A DNA stretch of 35,462 nt from Paraburkholderia solitsugae (GCF_013177695.1 NZ_WOEY01000034.1:1-35462); one strand, 5' to 3'. Shown: positions 8,930 to 17,232, counted from the stretch's first letter. Made by a program: numbers and translations. Notes: generated by a model not told the origin, from the sequence alone.

Positions 8930-9269
8930 GACCGAACTGCCTCTCAAGATCGGCACCGCGAGATTGGCTGCCAAAAGTCTTGCTGAAGACCGGCGAGAAA
9001 CTATGCCTCTTGAACAGCAGGCTCATCGTCTCATTGGACAGGTAACGAAGACACGCTCTGGATGTGGATACAGGCCAAACGAGCGTACCGGCAAGAGTTA
9101 CATCTGAGGGAAGCACCTGAACCGGTAAAAATAATCGTAGTACGGACAACAGAACATGTAAACGTTAATTAAGGTATTTCTTTTGCACATATTACAGTCT
9201 GCCGACGAATGGCACCTGGATCCCATTGTCCACGTGCTTCGTCGATTGGCGCCACGGTTTCACACCTCG
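8930..9269. other. intergenic region upstream of the kinase gene
   Basis: No credible gene is seen. The stretch at about 9120-9180 is AT-rich (AAAATAATCG, then TAAACGTTAATTAAGG) and could hold the promoter of the kinase-regulator pair. A weak partial operator-like string, ATTGGACAGGT, occurs at 9033, but the right arm is missing. Confidence 0.4.
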
Positions 9270-9554
9270 TCAATTGCAACCCTGACCATTGGCCGTCCGA
9301 TAGCAGGTCTTGCCGCTCGGACTCTTATATACACCCTTACCGTTTTTGGTCTTGGCCTCTCCGCCTTTGCTCGTCGTTGTGGTCGTCACACCGTTCTGAT
9401 TCTTTTGCGCCTTCCAGGCGTTGCCGGTGTTCGGGTTATACCCGCCGGCCGCTTGCCCGTTGTTGCATTCGGTCATCCCTCGCGCGTTAGTGGTGCACTC
9501 CGCGAATACGTTGGAAGACAGCGCAAAGGCTATCAGCACGAGCAACACTTTCAT
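9270..9554 (-). CDS. small exported Cys-containing protein of unknown function
   Basis: A 94-aa protein with a strong signal peptide (MKVLLVLIAFALSSNVFA, cleavage before ECTTNA). The mature part is short and polar, with four cysteines (20, 30, 84, 93) that could form two disulfides. It has a YNPNTG motif, a Thr-rich stretch and the C-terminal KGVYKSPSGKTCYRT. The ATG is preceded by AGGAG at the proper distance. Its YNPxTG motif also occurs three times in the 830-aa protein at 11812. It is transcribed away from the outer-membrane protein gene at 9790, with an operator copy between them, so it is probably under the local two-component system. Confidence 0.75.
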   Translation of the reverse strand: MKVLLVLIAFALSSNVFAECTTNARGMTECNNGQAAGGYNPNTGNAWKAQKNQNGVTTTTTSKGGEAKTKNGKGVYKSPSGKTCYRTANGQGCN

Positions 9555-9640
9555 GGTCGTCTCCTGAGGCAGCAGGCACAGGCACGGCTGCGGCTACGCC
9601 TGCCACGTCTTCCAGATTAGCCCCATCCGCCCGCGTGCCT

Positions 9641-9658
9641 ATTGGACTTTAGTCCTAT
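9641..9658. promoter_or_regulatory. operator-like inverted repeat, copy 3
   Basis: ATTGGACTTTAGTCCTAT: the arms TTGGACT and AGTCCTA form an inverted repeat at the same spacing as the other copies. It lies in a divergent intergenic region, centred 95 bp from the start at 9554 and 140 bp from the start at 9790, so it could serve both genes. Confidence 0.6.
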
Positions 9659-9789
9659 TGCAAACAGCGGCATGTCAGCCGCCTCATGGAGGCGGATCCG
9701 CAGCGGGGGCGCTGGCTCAACGCCTGCGCGCCGGGCTCGCGACATATCGCCCAGCACATCAGGCAACGAGTGAAGTGGACTTGACCGCA

Positions 9790-10746
9790 ATGCCGCATGC
9801 ATCGACCGTTTCGAACCGCATAGTCCCGCTGCAACGGCGCTTTCGGCTCGCTTGGCTCGGCGCCGCCCTGCTTAATTCGATCTCCGCACCCTGGATTCAT
9901 GCGCAGGAGATGGAGCCGCGCGCCTATTCCGCCGTGCCGGTGGGCACCAATTTCGCGGTATTCGACTATGAGCGATCGAGCGGCGACGTGTCATTCGATC
10001 CGTCGTTGCCGATCACCAACGTGCAGGCCCATATCAACATTTTTTCGCTGGGCTATTCGCACAGTTTCGGGGTCGCGGGACATACCATGAGTGTCGCGGT
10101 ATCGGCACCCTATGCGAGCGCGAATGTGAATGGCGACGTGAAGGGCATTTATCAGCAGCAATACCGCTCAGGTCTCGGCGATATGCACTTCAGGATCGCG
10201 GCAAACCTGCTCGGTGACCCGCCGCTCTCCCCCGAAGAATTCGCGCGACGCACACCCAGCACGATCCTCGGCGTCAGCCTGAGCGTGGTGGCGCCGACGG
10301 GCCAATATGTGCCCGCCCGTCTCATCAACATCGGCGCCAATCGCTGGTCGTTCAAACCCGAGGTCGGGCTCTCACAGCCATTCGGCAACTGGTTCATGGA
10401 CGCAGCAGCAGGCGTGTGGCTCTTCACCGACAACGACGATTTTTTCGGCGGCCATCGGCGTAGCCAGGATCCGATGCCGACCTTCCAATGGCACGCGGGC
10501 TACACCTGGCGCCCCGGACTATGGCTCGCCGCGGATGTGACCTACTTTACGGGCGGACGCACCCACGTCAACGGTGTCGAGGACCAGGACTATCAACTCA
10601 GCGCGCGATACGGTGTCACGTTGTCCATTCCGTTGGCCGCGAAATGGTCCGCCAAGCTCGCGTGGTCACGTGGCCTCGTGACGCGTGTGGGCGGTAATTT
10701 CCAGACCGTCTCGGTCGCGCTTCAGTACCGTTGGTTCAATCGTTGA
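9790..10746 (+). CDS. outer-membrane protein, MetA-pathway-of-phenol-degradation-like
   Basis: A 318-aa predicted outer-membrane beta-barrel that ends in an aromatic-rich strand (VALQYRWFNR). The N-terminal signal has its hydrophobic part LAWLGAALLNSIS and likely cleavage after WIHAQ. Many alternating beta strands (NIFSLGYSHSFG, MSVAVSAPYAS, WLAADVTYFTGG) resemble the Phenol_MetA_deg/transporter family. The name comes from one phenol-pathway member and says little about substrate. I chose the ATG at 9790; an in-frame TTG at 9658 would extend the protein through the operator copy and is unlikely. The neighbourhood suggests a role in the envelope rather than in phenol catabolism. Confidence 0.82.
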   Translation: MPHASTVSNRIVPLQRRFRLAWLGAALLNSISAPWIHAQEMEPRAYSAVPVGTNFAVFDYERSSGDVSFDPSLPITNVQAHINIFSLGYSHSFGVAGHTMSVAVSAPYASANVNGDVKGIYQQQYRSGLGDMHFRIAANLLGDPPLSPEEFARRTPSTILGVSLSVVAPTGQYVPARLINIGANRWSFKPEVGLSQPFGNWFMDAAAGVWLFTDNDDFFGGHRRSQDPMPTFQWHAGYTWRPGLWLAADVTYFTGGRTHVNGVEDQDYQLSARYGVTLSIPLAAKWSAKLAWSRGLVTRVGGNFQTVSVALQYRWFNR

Positions 10747-10804
10747 ACCCGGTCAGACAGCCTGGCCTATGTAACGGATTCGCGCAAAGCGCAGCACTCC
10801 GCAC

Positions 10805-11566
10805 TTAGTGCCCGAGAATATCGAGCGCCGCGCGCATCGGTGCGAAGGATAATTTGACTACTCCGCCGAGCGGCGTATTCATTTCCATGATCAGGAAGAT
10901 CGCCCCGGAAGTTGACAGCGCACACATCACAAGCGCCGTCATCGTCGTACCGTTGCGAGGCGCGAACAGGCCGAACGTGCCGAACAGGATCGCCAGCCAC
11001 GAGACCAGAATCACCAGCAGCGCCACCGGAATCGAGCCGGTTTGCTGAAGAAGCGCCAGCCACCGCGTCGCTAATACATCGTCGACGATTTGCAGCGCCC
11101 GTGCCTGCAATTGACGCTGCATGTCGGTGTGCGGCGAGAGTTCCTCCACTTGACGCTGGAATGCTTCTACGCGTGCAACCGCTTCAGGGCTGCTCAGTTT
11201 GGCCAGTTGAACAGGATCGCCGGAAGACATCGCCGCGACCGAAACCTCGGTTGTACGTTTAAGCGCACTGCGAATCTCTTGTGTCTCCGGACCATAGTGG
11301 GCCAGCACGCGATCGAGGCGAACAATAGCGGTAGCACTATGCAAAAGCTCCGTATTCATGGTGTCGAATGAGCCTTTTGCCGACGAAATCAGCAGGCCCA
11401 GCACCAATGCGGCCATGGTTGCAACGAGACCGGTCGCCAGTTTGACGACACTGGCGGATTCATCGCTGAGGTGGTGCTGCGGCAACACGCGGCGCAGATA
11501 CGAACCGAGCAGCGTGCTGCCGAAAACGCATGCAAATACGATTGCCGCGTCAACGAGGTGGTTCAC
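10805..11566 (-). CDS. DUF4239 (bestrophin-like) membrane protein
   Basis: A 253-aa inner-membrane protein with two N-terminal hydrophobic helices (AAIVFACVFGSTLLGSYL and VATMAALVLGLLIS). A long soluble helical middle (residues 68-170) follows, then two C-terminal helices (VALLVILVSWLAILFGTFGLF and ALSTSGAIFLIMEM). This two-plus-two layout with SDESASVVKLATGL is typical of DUF4239. It starts with GTG at 11566, supported by GGAGG six bases upstream. It is divergent from the 830-aa protein gene with the best operator copy between them, and convergent with the outer-membrane protein gene. Function is unknown; a channel role has been suggested only by distant similarity. Confidence 0.85.
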   Translation of the reverse strand: MNHLVDAAIVFACVFGSTLLGSYLRRVLPQHHLSDESASVVKLATGLVATMAALVLGLLISSAKGSFDTMNTELLHSATAIVRLDRVLAHYGPETQEIRSALKRTTEVSVAAMSSGDPVQLAKLSSPEAVARVEAFQRQVEELSPHTDMQRQLQARALQIVDDVLATRWLALLQQTGSIPVALLVILVSWLAILFGTFGLFAPRNGTTMTALVMCALSTSGAIFLIMEMNTPLGGVVKLSFAPMRAALDILGH

Positions 11567-11631
11567 ACGGCTGTCCTCCGTCTTCGATAAACACGCACGT
11601 GGCGATTCGACATCTTGCTCGCCGCACTGCA

Positions 11632-11663
11632 GCGTGCAATTGGACCAAGGTCCAATTGCACGC
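11632..11663. promoter_or_regulatory. operator-like inverted repeat, copy 4 (15-bp perfect arms)
   Basis: Two perfect 15-bp arms (11632-11646 and 11649-11663) are separated by AA. The core ATTGGACCAAGGTCCAAT is at 11639-11656. It lies in the divergent gap, centred 81 bp from the GTG of the DUF4239 gene and about 164 bp from the ATG at 11812. It is the best of the five copies and the likely high-affinity site of the FixJ-type regulator. Confidence 0.75.
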
Positions 11664-11811
11664 GCATCGCTGCCCGCTTATCGTTTTAGCTGACTGCGGC
11701 GGGCGAAGACAACCCGGCTGCAAGAGGCCTGTTCCGTTGTCTGCGACTTCGTCCCCTGTCCCCAGAGGCGGCCGCACGGTGCAAGCACCTTTGTCAGGCG
11801 AGGAGCAAAGC

Positions 11812-14304
11812 ATGTCAACCTTCAAACCACGCCTGCGAACGTTGACACTAGCGTTGGCGCTCACACTAGCGGCCTCGCAAACAAACCGCGCCGCCACCCT
11901 CGACCCCGGTTGGCCACGTGAGATTGTCCGCGACGATGCAACGCTGACCTATTACCAGCCTCAGATCGACGACTGGAAGGATTTCAAGGAGTTGACCGGC
12001 CGCATGGCGGTGAGCGTGACACTGCGCGGCGGCAAGCCGCAGGTGGGTGTCGTGACGATGCAAGCGCACACCGATGTGGATATCGACAGCCGCAACGCAC
12101 GCTTGAGCGATCCGCAAATTACCGGCACATCGTTTCCCGGTGCCGATCCGGCTACGTCCCAGAAGCTCGACCAGGTGGTGCGAAAGTTTCTCAATCCTCA
12201 GGCGACGCTGACGTTGTCGATGGATCGGCTGGTGGCCAGCATCGATAAAAAACAGGCGGCACCGGCTGTTGCGATCAAAAGCGATCCGCCCGCCATCTTT
12301 GTCAGCTTTGGGCCGGCGCTACTCCTGTTCGTAGATGGCGATCCCGTGCTGGCGCCGATCAAGGACTCGGACATCACCTTTGTCGTCAACGCGAGTTGGC
12401 CGCTCTTCGTGGACAACGCCACCCACCAGTACTATCTGTTCACCGGCGATGCGTGGATGACGTCGACGGATATGAAAACGGGCTGGGCCGACATCAAAAC
12501 TCTCCCCGCGAAGATGACGAAAGTGTCTGCCGACCCCACCTGGGCGGACCTGAAACCTTTTATCCCGGCACCGGCAAAGCGCGCCGGCAAGGCCCCCGCG
12601 GTGTTCTACAGCAGCACGCCCGCTGAGTTGATCAGCTTCGACGGCCAACCGGTCTACAGCACGATTCCCGGAACCGCGCTGGTATTCGCGAAGAACACGG
12701 ACAGCGACGTCTTCGTCGACACGCCGACGAAGACTTATTACTATCTGACGGCCGGCCGCTGGTTTTCATCGCCCGCACCCAGCGGTCCATGGACTTATGC
12801 GACCGACCATCTGCCCGCCGATTTCGCTCGAATTCCCCGCGACAGCCCCGCCTCACGCGTGCTCGCTTCGGTACCGGGCACGCCCGAGGCGAACGACGCG
12901 GTGCTACTCGCGCAGATTCCGACGACGGTCGAGGTGAACCCCGTCGCAGCGGCAGCGGAGATCAAAGTGGCCTACAGCGGCGAGCCGCAATTCGCACCGA
13001 TCGAAGGCACGCCGCTCGCCTATGCCACCAACACCCCGGACAAGATCATCAAGGTCCAGAATCACTATTACCTTTGCTCACGCGGCGTATGGTTCGACTC
13101 GCCGTCGCCAAACGGACCGTGGACGACCAGCACTTCCGTGCCACAAGTCATTTATACGATCCCACCGGCTTCGCCTGTCTATAACGTGACTTACGTGACC
13201 CAGCAGGTGGTGCCGGGCGGCACGATTCAGGCGAGCTATACAGCCGGATATCTCGGCATGTTCATCGCGGGCGCCGCGATCGGTGCAATCGTCGCGCAAG
13301 GCAACGGTTACTACTATCCGCCGTATGTGCGCATCGGCTACGGGCCGTATCCGGTTTACTATCCGCGGCCCGCGCCCTATGGTTATCCGGTTTATAACCC
13401 CTATACGGGTGCGAGCGGCGTACGTGGCGGCGTTTATGGTCCGGCTGGCAGCGCAAGATGGGGCGCTTCGTACAACCCTTATACGGGCACCTACGCGCGC
13501 GGCGCGACGGCCTCAGGACGGTACGGCAGCGCGAGCGTCGCACAAGCCTATAACCCCTACACCGGCGCCTACGCGGCGACCCGTCAGGGATCGAACGCGT
13601 ATGGCCAGTGGGGTAGCTCGGTCGTGACGAAGGGCAATCAGTGGGCCGCGACGCAACACACCACGACCGCGAATGGCACGGTTGGGCGCTATCAGAATTC
13701 CGCGGGCGGCAAGGCCGTCGCCGGCAGCACGGCCAACGGCCGCGCGGTCGCGGGCAAGACCGCCAACGGCGATCTGTATGCAGGGCGAGATGGCAACGTC
13801 TACAAGAACACCGGCGGCAGTTGGCAGAAATACGACAACGGCTCCTGGTCCACGGTGAACAAGCCGACGTCTCAATCGGTGTCGCAGTCGGCTGCGCAAA
13901 AACCGGCAAGCACACAAACGCGGCAAACGACCGGCACGGCGAACGCGGCGAGAAATACCCCAAACAATCAGCAACCGCGCCCCGCTGCGACCCAGCCCAA
14001 TACGGTGCGGGCACCGCAGCAGACCACCCAGCCCAATACCGTGCGAGCACCGCAGCAGACCACTCAGGCCAACCAGCAAGCACGTCCTCCGGCGCCGCCC
14101 ACTGCCCAACCTCAAAGGGGCGCCGGCGGAATCAACCGGGCCAGCGCGCAGCCTAATTCAGCCGATCTCAATCAGCAGATGCAGAACCGGCAGCGAGGCG
14201 CCGCACAGACCCAACGCTACGCCCAACCTGCGAACACCGGTCGCGCCGCAGGCGGCGGCATGGGCCCGCGGGGCAGCGGTGGAGGCGGAGGTCTCCGCCG
14301 CTAG
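11812..14304 (+). CDS. large exported repeat protein (carbohydrate-binding family V/XII-like)
   Basis: An 830-aa exported protein. The signal peptide runs to about residue 27 (LTLALALTLAASQTNRAA). Residues ~170-430 contain three related modules of about 90-110 residues. Each has an F/YxPIxGTPL-type strand and an aromatic motif, YYLFTGDAWMTS, YYLTAGRWFSSPAPSGPW or YYLCSRGVWFDSPSPNGPW. A short hydrophobic Ala/Gly segment (GMFIAGAAIGAIVAQG) and a Tyr/Pro-rich region follow. Three YNPYTG motifs come next, then a Gly/Asn repeat region and a Gln/Pro/Thr tail with two QPNTVRAPQQTTQ units. AGGAG lies before the ATG at 11812; earlier in-frame starts overlap the operator. Burkholderia homologues are often labelled carbohydrate-binding V/XII; no binding function is shown. 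Confidence 0.8.
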   Translation: MSTFKPRLRTLTLALALTLAASQTNRAATLDPGWPREIVRDDATLTYYQPQIDDWKDFKELTGRMAVSVTLRGGKPQVGVVTMQAHTDVDIDSRNARLSDPQITGTSFPGADPATSQKLDQVVRKFLNPQATLTLSMDRLVASIDKKQAAPAVAIKSDPPAIFVSFGPALLLFVDGDPVLAPIKDSDITFVVNASWPLFVDNATHQYYLFTGDAWMTSTDMKTGWADIKTLPAKMTKVSADPTWADLKPFIPAPAKRAGKAPAVFYSSTPAELISFDGQPVYSTIPGTALVFAKNTDSDVFVDTPTKTYYYLTAGRWFSSPAPSGPWTYATDHLPADFARIPRDSPASRVLASVPGTPEANDAVLLAQIPTTVEVNPVAAAAEIKVAYSGEPQFAPIEGTPLAYATNTPDKIIKVQNHYYLCSRGVWFDSPSPNGPWTTSTSVPQVIYTIPPASPVYNVTYVTQQVVPGGTIQASYTAGYLGMFIAGAAIGAIVAQGNGYYYPPYVRIGYGPYPVYYPRPAPYGYPVYNPYTGASGVRGGVYGPAGSARWGASYNPYTGTYARGATASGRYGSASVAQAYNPYTGAYAATRQGSNAYGQWGSSVVTKGNQWAATQHTTTANGTVGRYQNSAGGKAVAGSTANGRAVAGKTANGDLYAGRDGNVYKNTGGSWQKYDNGSWSTVNKPTSQSVSQSAAQKPASTQTRQTTGTANAARNTPNNQQPRPAATQPNTVRAPQQTTQPNTVRAPQQTTQANQQARPPAPPTAQPQRGAGGINRASAQPNSADLNQQMQNRQRGAAQTQRYAQPANTGRAAGGGMGPRGSGGGGGLRR

Positions 14305-14384
14305 CGACGGCACCCGCTATAAGCGCGCAAGGCCTGCGGCCAACCACGCGCAGCGATGAGATCGCGGCGGCGGCATGAAACGCT

Positions 14385-14402
14385 ATTGGACCAAGGTCCA
14401 AT
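14385..14402. promoter_or_regulatory. operator-like inverted repeat, copy 5
   Basis: An exact match to ATTGGACCAAGGTCCAAT, identical over 18 bases to the core of the copy at 11639. It is centred about 162 bp upstream of the SYLF lipoprotein ATG (14556), in the 251-bp gap after the 830-aa protein gene. Confidence 0.75.
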
Positions 14403-14555
14403 TGTCCTTACGTGGGCGCAACACCACTATTTATTCCAGTCGAAGCGTCCTGCAACCGGCATGGGCCGCGCGATCACAGTCTTTCCAAGCCGCGAACAAT
14501 CCGACGCGCGAACCGCGTTCACACCGTGACGTCATTGCCCTGCTGGAGCACGAAC

Positions 14556-15122
14556 ATGTTCAAGTACCTTCGGCTTATCCTTGCTGCCCCACTCCTGCTG
14601 CTCGCGGTTTCCTGTTCGACTCAACAACAGGCTGGCACGGCGCCTGGAACCGACCCGGACCTCGAAGCGAAAGCACGCACGGCACCACAGCAACTGGTTA
14701 GCACCGCGCCACGGACACAACAACTTCAGCAAATGGCAAAAGCCGTGCTCGTGTTTCCCGATATTCTCAAAGTGGGACTCATTGCCGGCGCGCAAGGCGG
14801 CAAGGGGGTGATGTTCGCCGCCGATGGAACAGTAATGGGCTACTACACCGCGCGAGCAGTCTCCTGGGGATTGCAGGCCGGCGGACAAACCTTTTCTGAA
14901 GCCATGTTCCTGATGACCGACTCAGCCATCAGCTATCTCAACACGAGCGACGGATGGTCGGTCGGCGTCGGTCCGAGCGTGGTGGTAGTGGACTCGGGGA
15001 TGGGTAAATCAATGACCACCACCACCATGAAATCCGACGTCTACGCGTTCATCTACGGTCAGCAAGGATTGATGGCAGGTCTTGGCGTGCAAGGGCAAAA
15101 GATCACCAAATACACACCGTGA
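14556..15122 (+). CDS. SYLF/YSC84-domain lipoprotein
   Basis: A 188-aa lipoprotein with lipobox AVSC (Cys20). It carries a SYLF (YSC84) domain: LQQMAKAVLVFPDILKVGLIAGAQGGKGV, then YYTARAVSWGLQAGGQ, FLMTDSAISYLN and VGVGPSVVVVDSG. SYLF domains bind lipids, mainly in eukaryotic membrane traffic; bacterial members are poorly understood periplasmic or outer-membrane lipoproteins. The ATG has GGAG upstream. An exact operator copy lies about 150 bp upstream and a hairpin follows the stop, so it may be a single-gene unit in the local regulon. Confidence 0.9.
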   Translation: MFKYLRLILAAPLLLLAVSCSTQQQAGTAPGTDPDLEAKARTAPQQLVSTAPRTQQLQQMAKAVLVFPDILKVGLIAGAQGGKGVMFAADGTVMGYYTARAVSWGLQAGGQTFSEAMFLMTDSAISYLNTSDGWSVGVGPSVVVVDSGMGKSMTTTTMKSDVYAFIYGQQGLMAGLGVQGQKITKYTP

Positions 15123-15132
15123 TCTAGCGTGC

Positions 15133-15178
15133 GGCTCCCCTCGCGCAAGTTGAACGTTGTGCGTGAGGAGCCTTGTTT
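15133..15178 (+). terminator. probable rho-independent terminator
   Basis: Arms 15133-15148 and 15157-15172 pair at 13 of 16 positions around an 8-base loop and are followed by TTGTTT. It lies just after the stop of the SYLF lipoprotein gene. Confidence 0.6.
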
Positions 15179-15237
15179 CGTAGCGCGGTCCGCTTTGAAA
15201 GGCCGCAACGTCAATGTAACGAAGCGAGGGCGTCATC

Positions 15238-15534
15238 ATGGCCACACGTCTTAGATGGTTGGCAATTGTTGCGGTGGTGTTGTTCGGCACTGCGGCCATT
15301 GCGCAATACCCGATTCTCGACATGGTCGCAGGCAAGGTCGTTCAGAAGTACCAGGGATCGAGCTGCGAGCAGTTATGGCAGGAACGCGCGCAAAAAAATG
15401 GCCAGCCCAAGTCCGAGCGGGAACAGCAAGCCGTGCAGATGCTGCATAACGATCCACAGATGCGCGCCGCGTTCATCGATAAGGTCGCCGCGCCGATCGC
15501 GAACAAGCTGTTCGAATGCGGCATGATTCCGTGA
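15238..15534 (+). CDS. small exported protein of unknown function
   Basis: A 98-aa protein with a signal peptide (WLAIVAVVLFGTAAIA, cleavage before QYPILD). The mature 75 residues are mainly helical, with two cysteines (Cys43 in SSCEQLW and Cys94 in FECGMIP), conserved-looking WQERAQKNG and a short acidic-amphipathic middle. GAGGG precedes the ATG. I do not recognise the family by name. It lies between the SYLF and DUF2092 genes in the same direction, 48 bp before the latter, so it may share a transcript with DUF2092. It is probably periplasmic. Confidence 0.75.
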   Translation: MATRLRWLAIVAVVLFGTAAIAQYPILDMVAGKVVQKYQGSSCEQLWQERAQKNGQPKSEREQQAVQMLHNDPQMRAAFIDKVAAPIANKLFECGMIP

Positions 15535-15581
15535 TTGCCGCTGGACGCATTCCGTCAATCGTTTGACTCGGCGAGGCTCTG

Positions 15582-16448
15582 ATGATCCACGCGAAACTGT
15601 TAAGGCACATTGCGGTCATCGTGCTCGGCCTGGCGCTGACTGCGGGCGGCTACGCCCAACAGACGCACCTCACATCGAAAGCGGCAGCGAAGCCGGTCGC
15701 GAAGAACGTTGCACCTGCATTCAAGCCTGGCCTCGAGCCACGAGCGGTCGATATTCTCAAGCAGGCGTGTGCCCGTCTCGCTGCCGCCCACTCAATGTCC
15801 TTTACCGCCGTCGTCTCGTATGAAAGCCCCAGCCGTCTCGGCCCCCCGCTTGTCTATTCCACCCGATCGGAGGTCACGATGCAGCGGCCCGACAAGCTCA
15901 GGGTCGTCACGCTCTGCGACGGCCCGCCTTCCGATTTCTATTACGACGGTAAGACCATGACGGCCTTCGCGCCCGTGGAAAAACTCGTCGCCGTCGCCGA
16001 TGCCCCGCCCACCATCGACGCAGCGCTACAGGCCGCGTTCGTTTCCGGCGCAATCTATTTTCCGTTCAGCGATGTGATCGTCGCGGATCCGTACAAAGAC
16101 ATCGCCGATGGTTTGACGACCGCTTTCTATATTGGTCAATCGAACGTGGTTGGCGGCACGACCACGGACATGGTGGCGTACGTCACCGGCGGCGTATTCA
16201 TCCAGATATGGATCGGCGCAGAAGACAAGCTGCCGCGCCGCATTTACGCCATCTACCTTAACGATCGCGCTCGCCTGCGTCACGTACTGGAATTGTCGGA
16301 CTGGAAGTTGGATATCGCTGTGCCGGCTGACGCTTTCACCGCCGCGGAGGCGAGCGGCGCGGCGCGCATTGCTTTTGCGCGTCCGGACGCCACGGATGCA
16401 CCGGGCATGAAGCCGCCGCCGAAAGTCATGCATCAGAAAACCCCGTGA
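15582..16448 (+). CDS. DUF2092 exported protein
   Basis: A 288-aa exported protein with a signal peptide (IAVIVLGLALTAGGYAQ). The body matches the DUF2092 pattern: an early helix AVDILKQACARLAAAHSMSFTAVVSYE, then strands including TRSEVTMQRPDKLRVVTLCDGPPSDFYYDGKTMTAF. Later come GGTTTDMVAYVTGGVFIQIWIG and LPRRIYAIYLNDRARLRHVLELSDWKLD. The layout resembles LolA/LolB-like half-barrels that bind lipids, but that is a fold-level guess. GAGG is upstream of the ATG. It ends 10 bp before the ATG of the broken Gly/Tyr-rich gene, so the two are likely co-transcribed, as DUF2092 genes often are with such a partner. Confidence 0.85.
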   Translation: MIHAKLLRHIAVIVLGLALTAGGYAQQTHLTSKAAAKPVAKNVAPAFKPGLEPRAVDILKQACARLAAAHSMSFTAVVSYESPSRLGPPLVYSTRSEVTMQRPDKLRVVTLCDGPPSDFYYDGKTMTAFAPVEKLVAVADAPPTIDAALQAAFVSGAIYFPFSDVIVADPYKDIADGLTTAFYIGQSNVVGGTTTDMVAYVTGGVFIQIWIGAEDKLPRRIYAIYLNDRARLRHVLELSDWKLDIAVPADAFTAAEASGAARIAFARPDATDAPGMKPPPKVMHQKTP

Positions 16449-16458
16449 GGAGACGCAC

Positions 16459-17232
16459 ATGAACAACGTCGTCATCCGTCTGGTGGCTCTGCTTATTCCG
16501 GCGCTCGTCCCCGCGTATGTCGGCGCGTGGTCGCATGCGAACGCGTACGGGGGAGGCACGTATCACGCGCCCGGCTCAGGGTCGACGACCCGCACCGACT
16601 ACGCAGGCGGCAGCGAAACCCACACCTACGGACAAGGCACGACCGCGACTGGCCGCTATGGCGACACGGCCACCCATCAGGCAGGCTCGGGCCAGACGAC
16701 CGCGACCAATCAATACGGCGGGAGCGCGACTCACACGTACGGCTAGGGCACGTCCGCCAGTAATGGCTATGGCGGGTCCGCATATCATGCCACGGGATCC
16801 GGAACCACGACCTACACCAGCGCCTCGGGGGCGACGGCGTACCACAGCGCCTACTATGGCGCGCAATACCCCGCCTACCATCCCCCGGTCACCGTGAACA
16901 ATTACGGTTCCGGATGCTACAACTGCGGAGGCTGGTCCACAGCAGGAGCCGCCGCGGCGGGCGCGGCAGTCGGCGTCGCAGCCGGCGCTGCGATCGCCTC
17001 CGCCAACACGGCGGCGGCGACTTCGAATGCATACAACGCCGGCGTGGCCGCCGGAGCGGCCGGCGCCGCCGGCAATGCGGGTTTCGCGATGGGCGCGATC
17101 TACGCAGCGCTGCCCGCAGGCTGCGTCTCACCGAACGTTCACGGCTCGACCTACTATCTGTGCGGTAATACGTGGTTTCAACCCGCGTACGGCGCCAACG
17201 GCGTCTACTACCGCGTCGTGCCTGCGCCCTGA
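16459..17232 (+). pseudogene. Gly/Tyr-rich exported protein interrupted by an in-frame TAG
   Basis: One open frame of 258 codons is broken only by TAG at 16744-16746 (codon 96). Before it lie a signal peptide (VVIRLVALLIPALVPAYVGA) and Gly/Thr/Tyr repeats such as HTYGQGTTATGRYG. After it the same frame continues with GTSASNGYGGSAYH, then VNNYGSGCYNCGGWS, an Ala/Gly-rich helix and the C-terminal CVSPNVHGSTYYLCGNTWFQPAYG. The earlier repeat has a Gln codon where the TAG sits (HTYGQG against HTYG-stop-G), so a single C-to-T change of CAG explains it. It lies 10 bp after DUF2092. It could be a real nonsense mutation, an assembly error or read through; the intact protein would be exported. Confidence 0.8.

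Noticed and set aside
9033..9044. ATTGGACAGGT, similar to the operator left arm, upstream of the kinase gene
   Set aside because: The right arm and spacing do not fit, so I did not count it as a sixth copy.
13262..14115. Long minus-strand frames opposite the 830-aa protein gene
   Set aside because: Arg/Ser/Cys-rich antisense frames of a repeat region, without start signals or domains.
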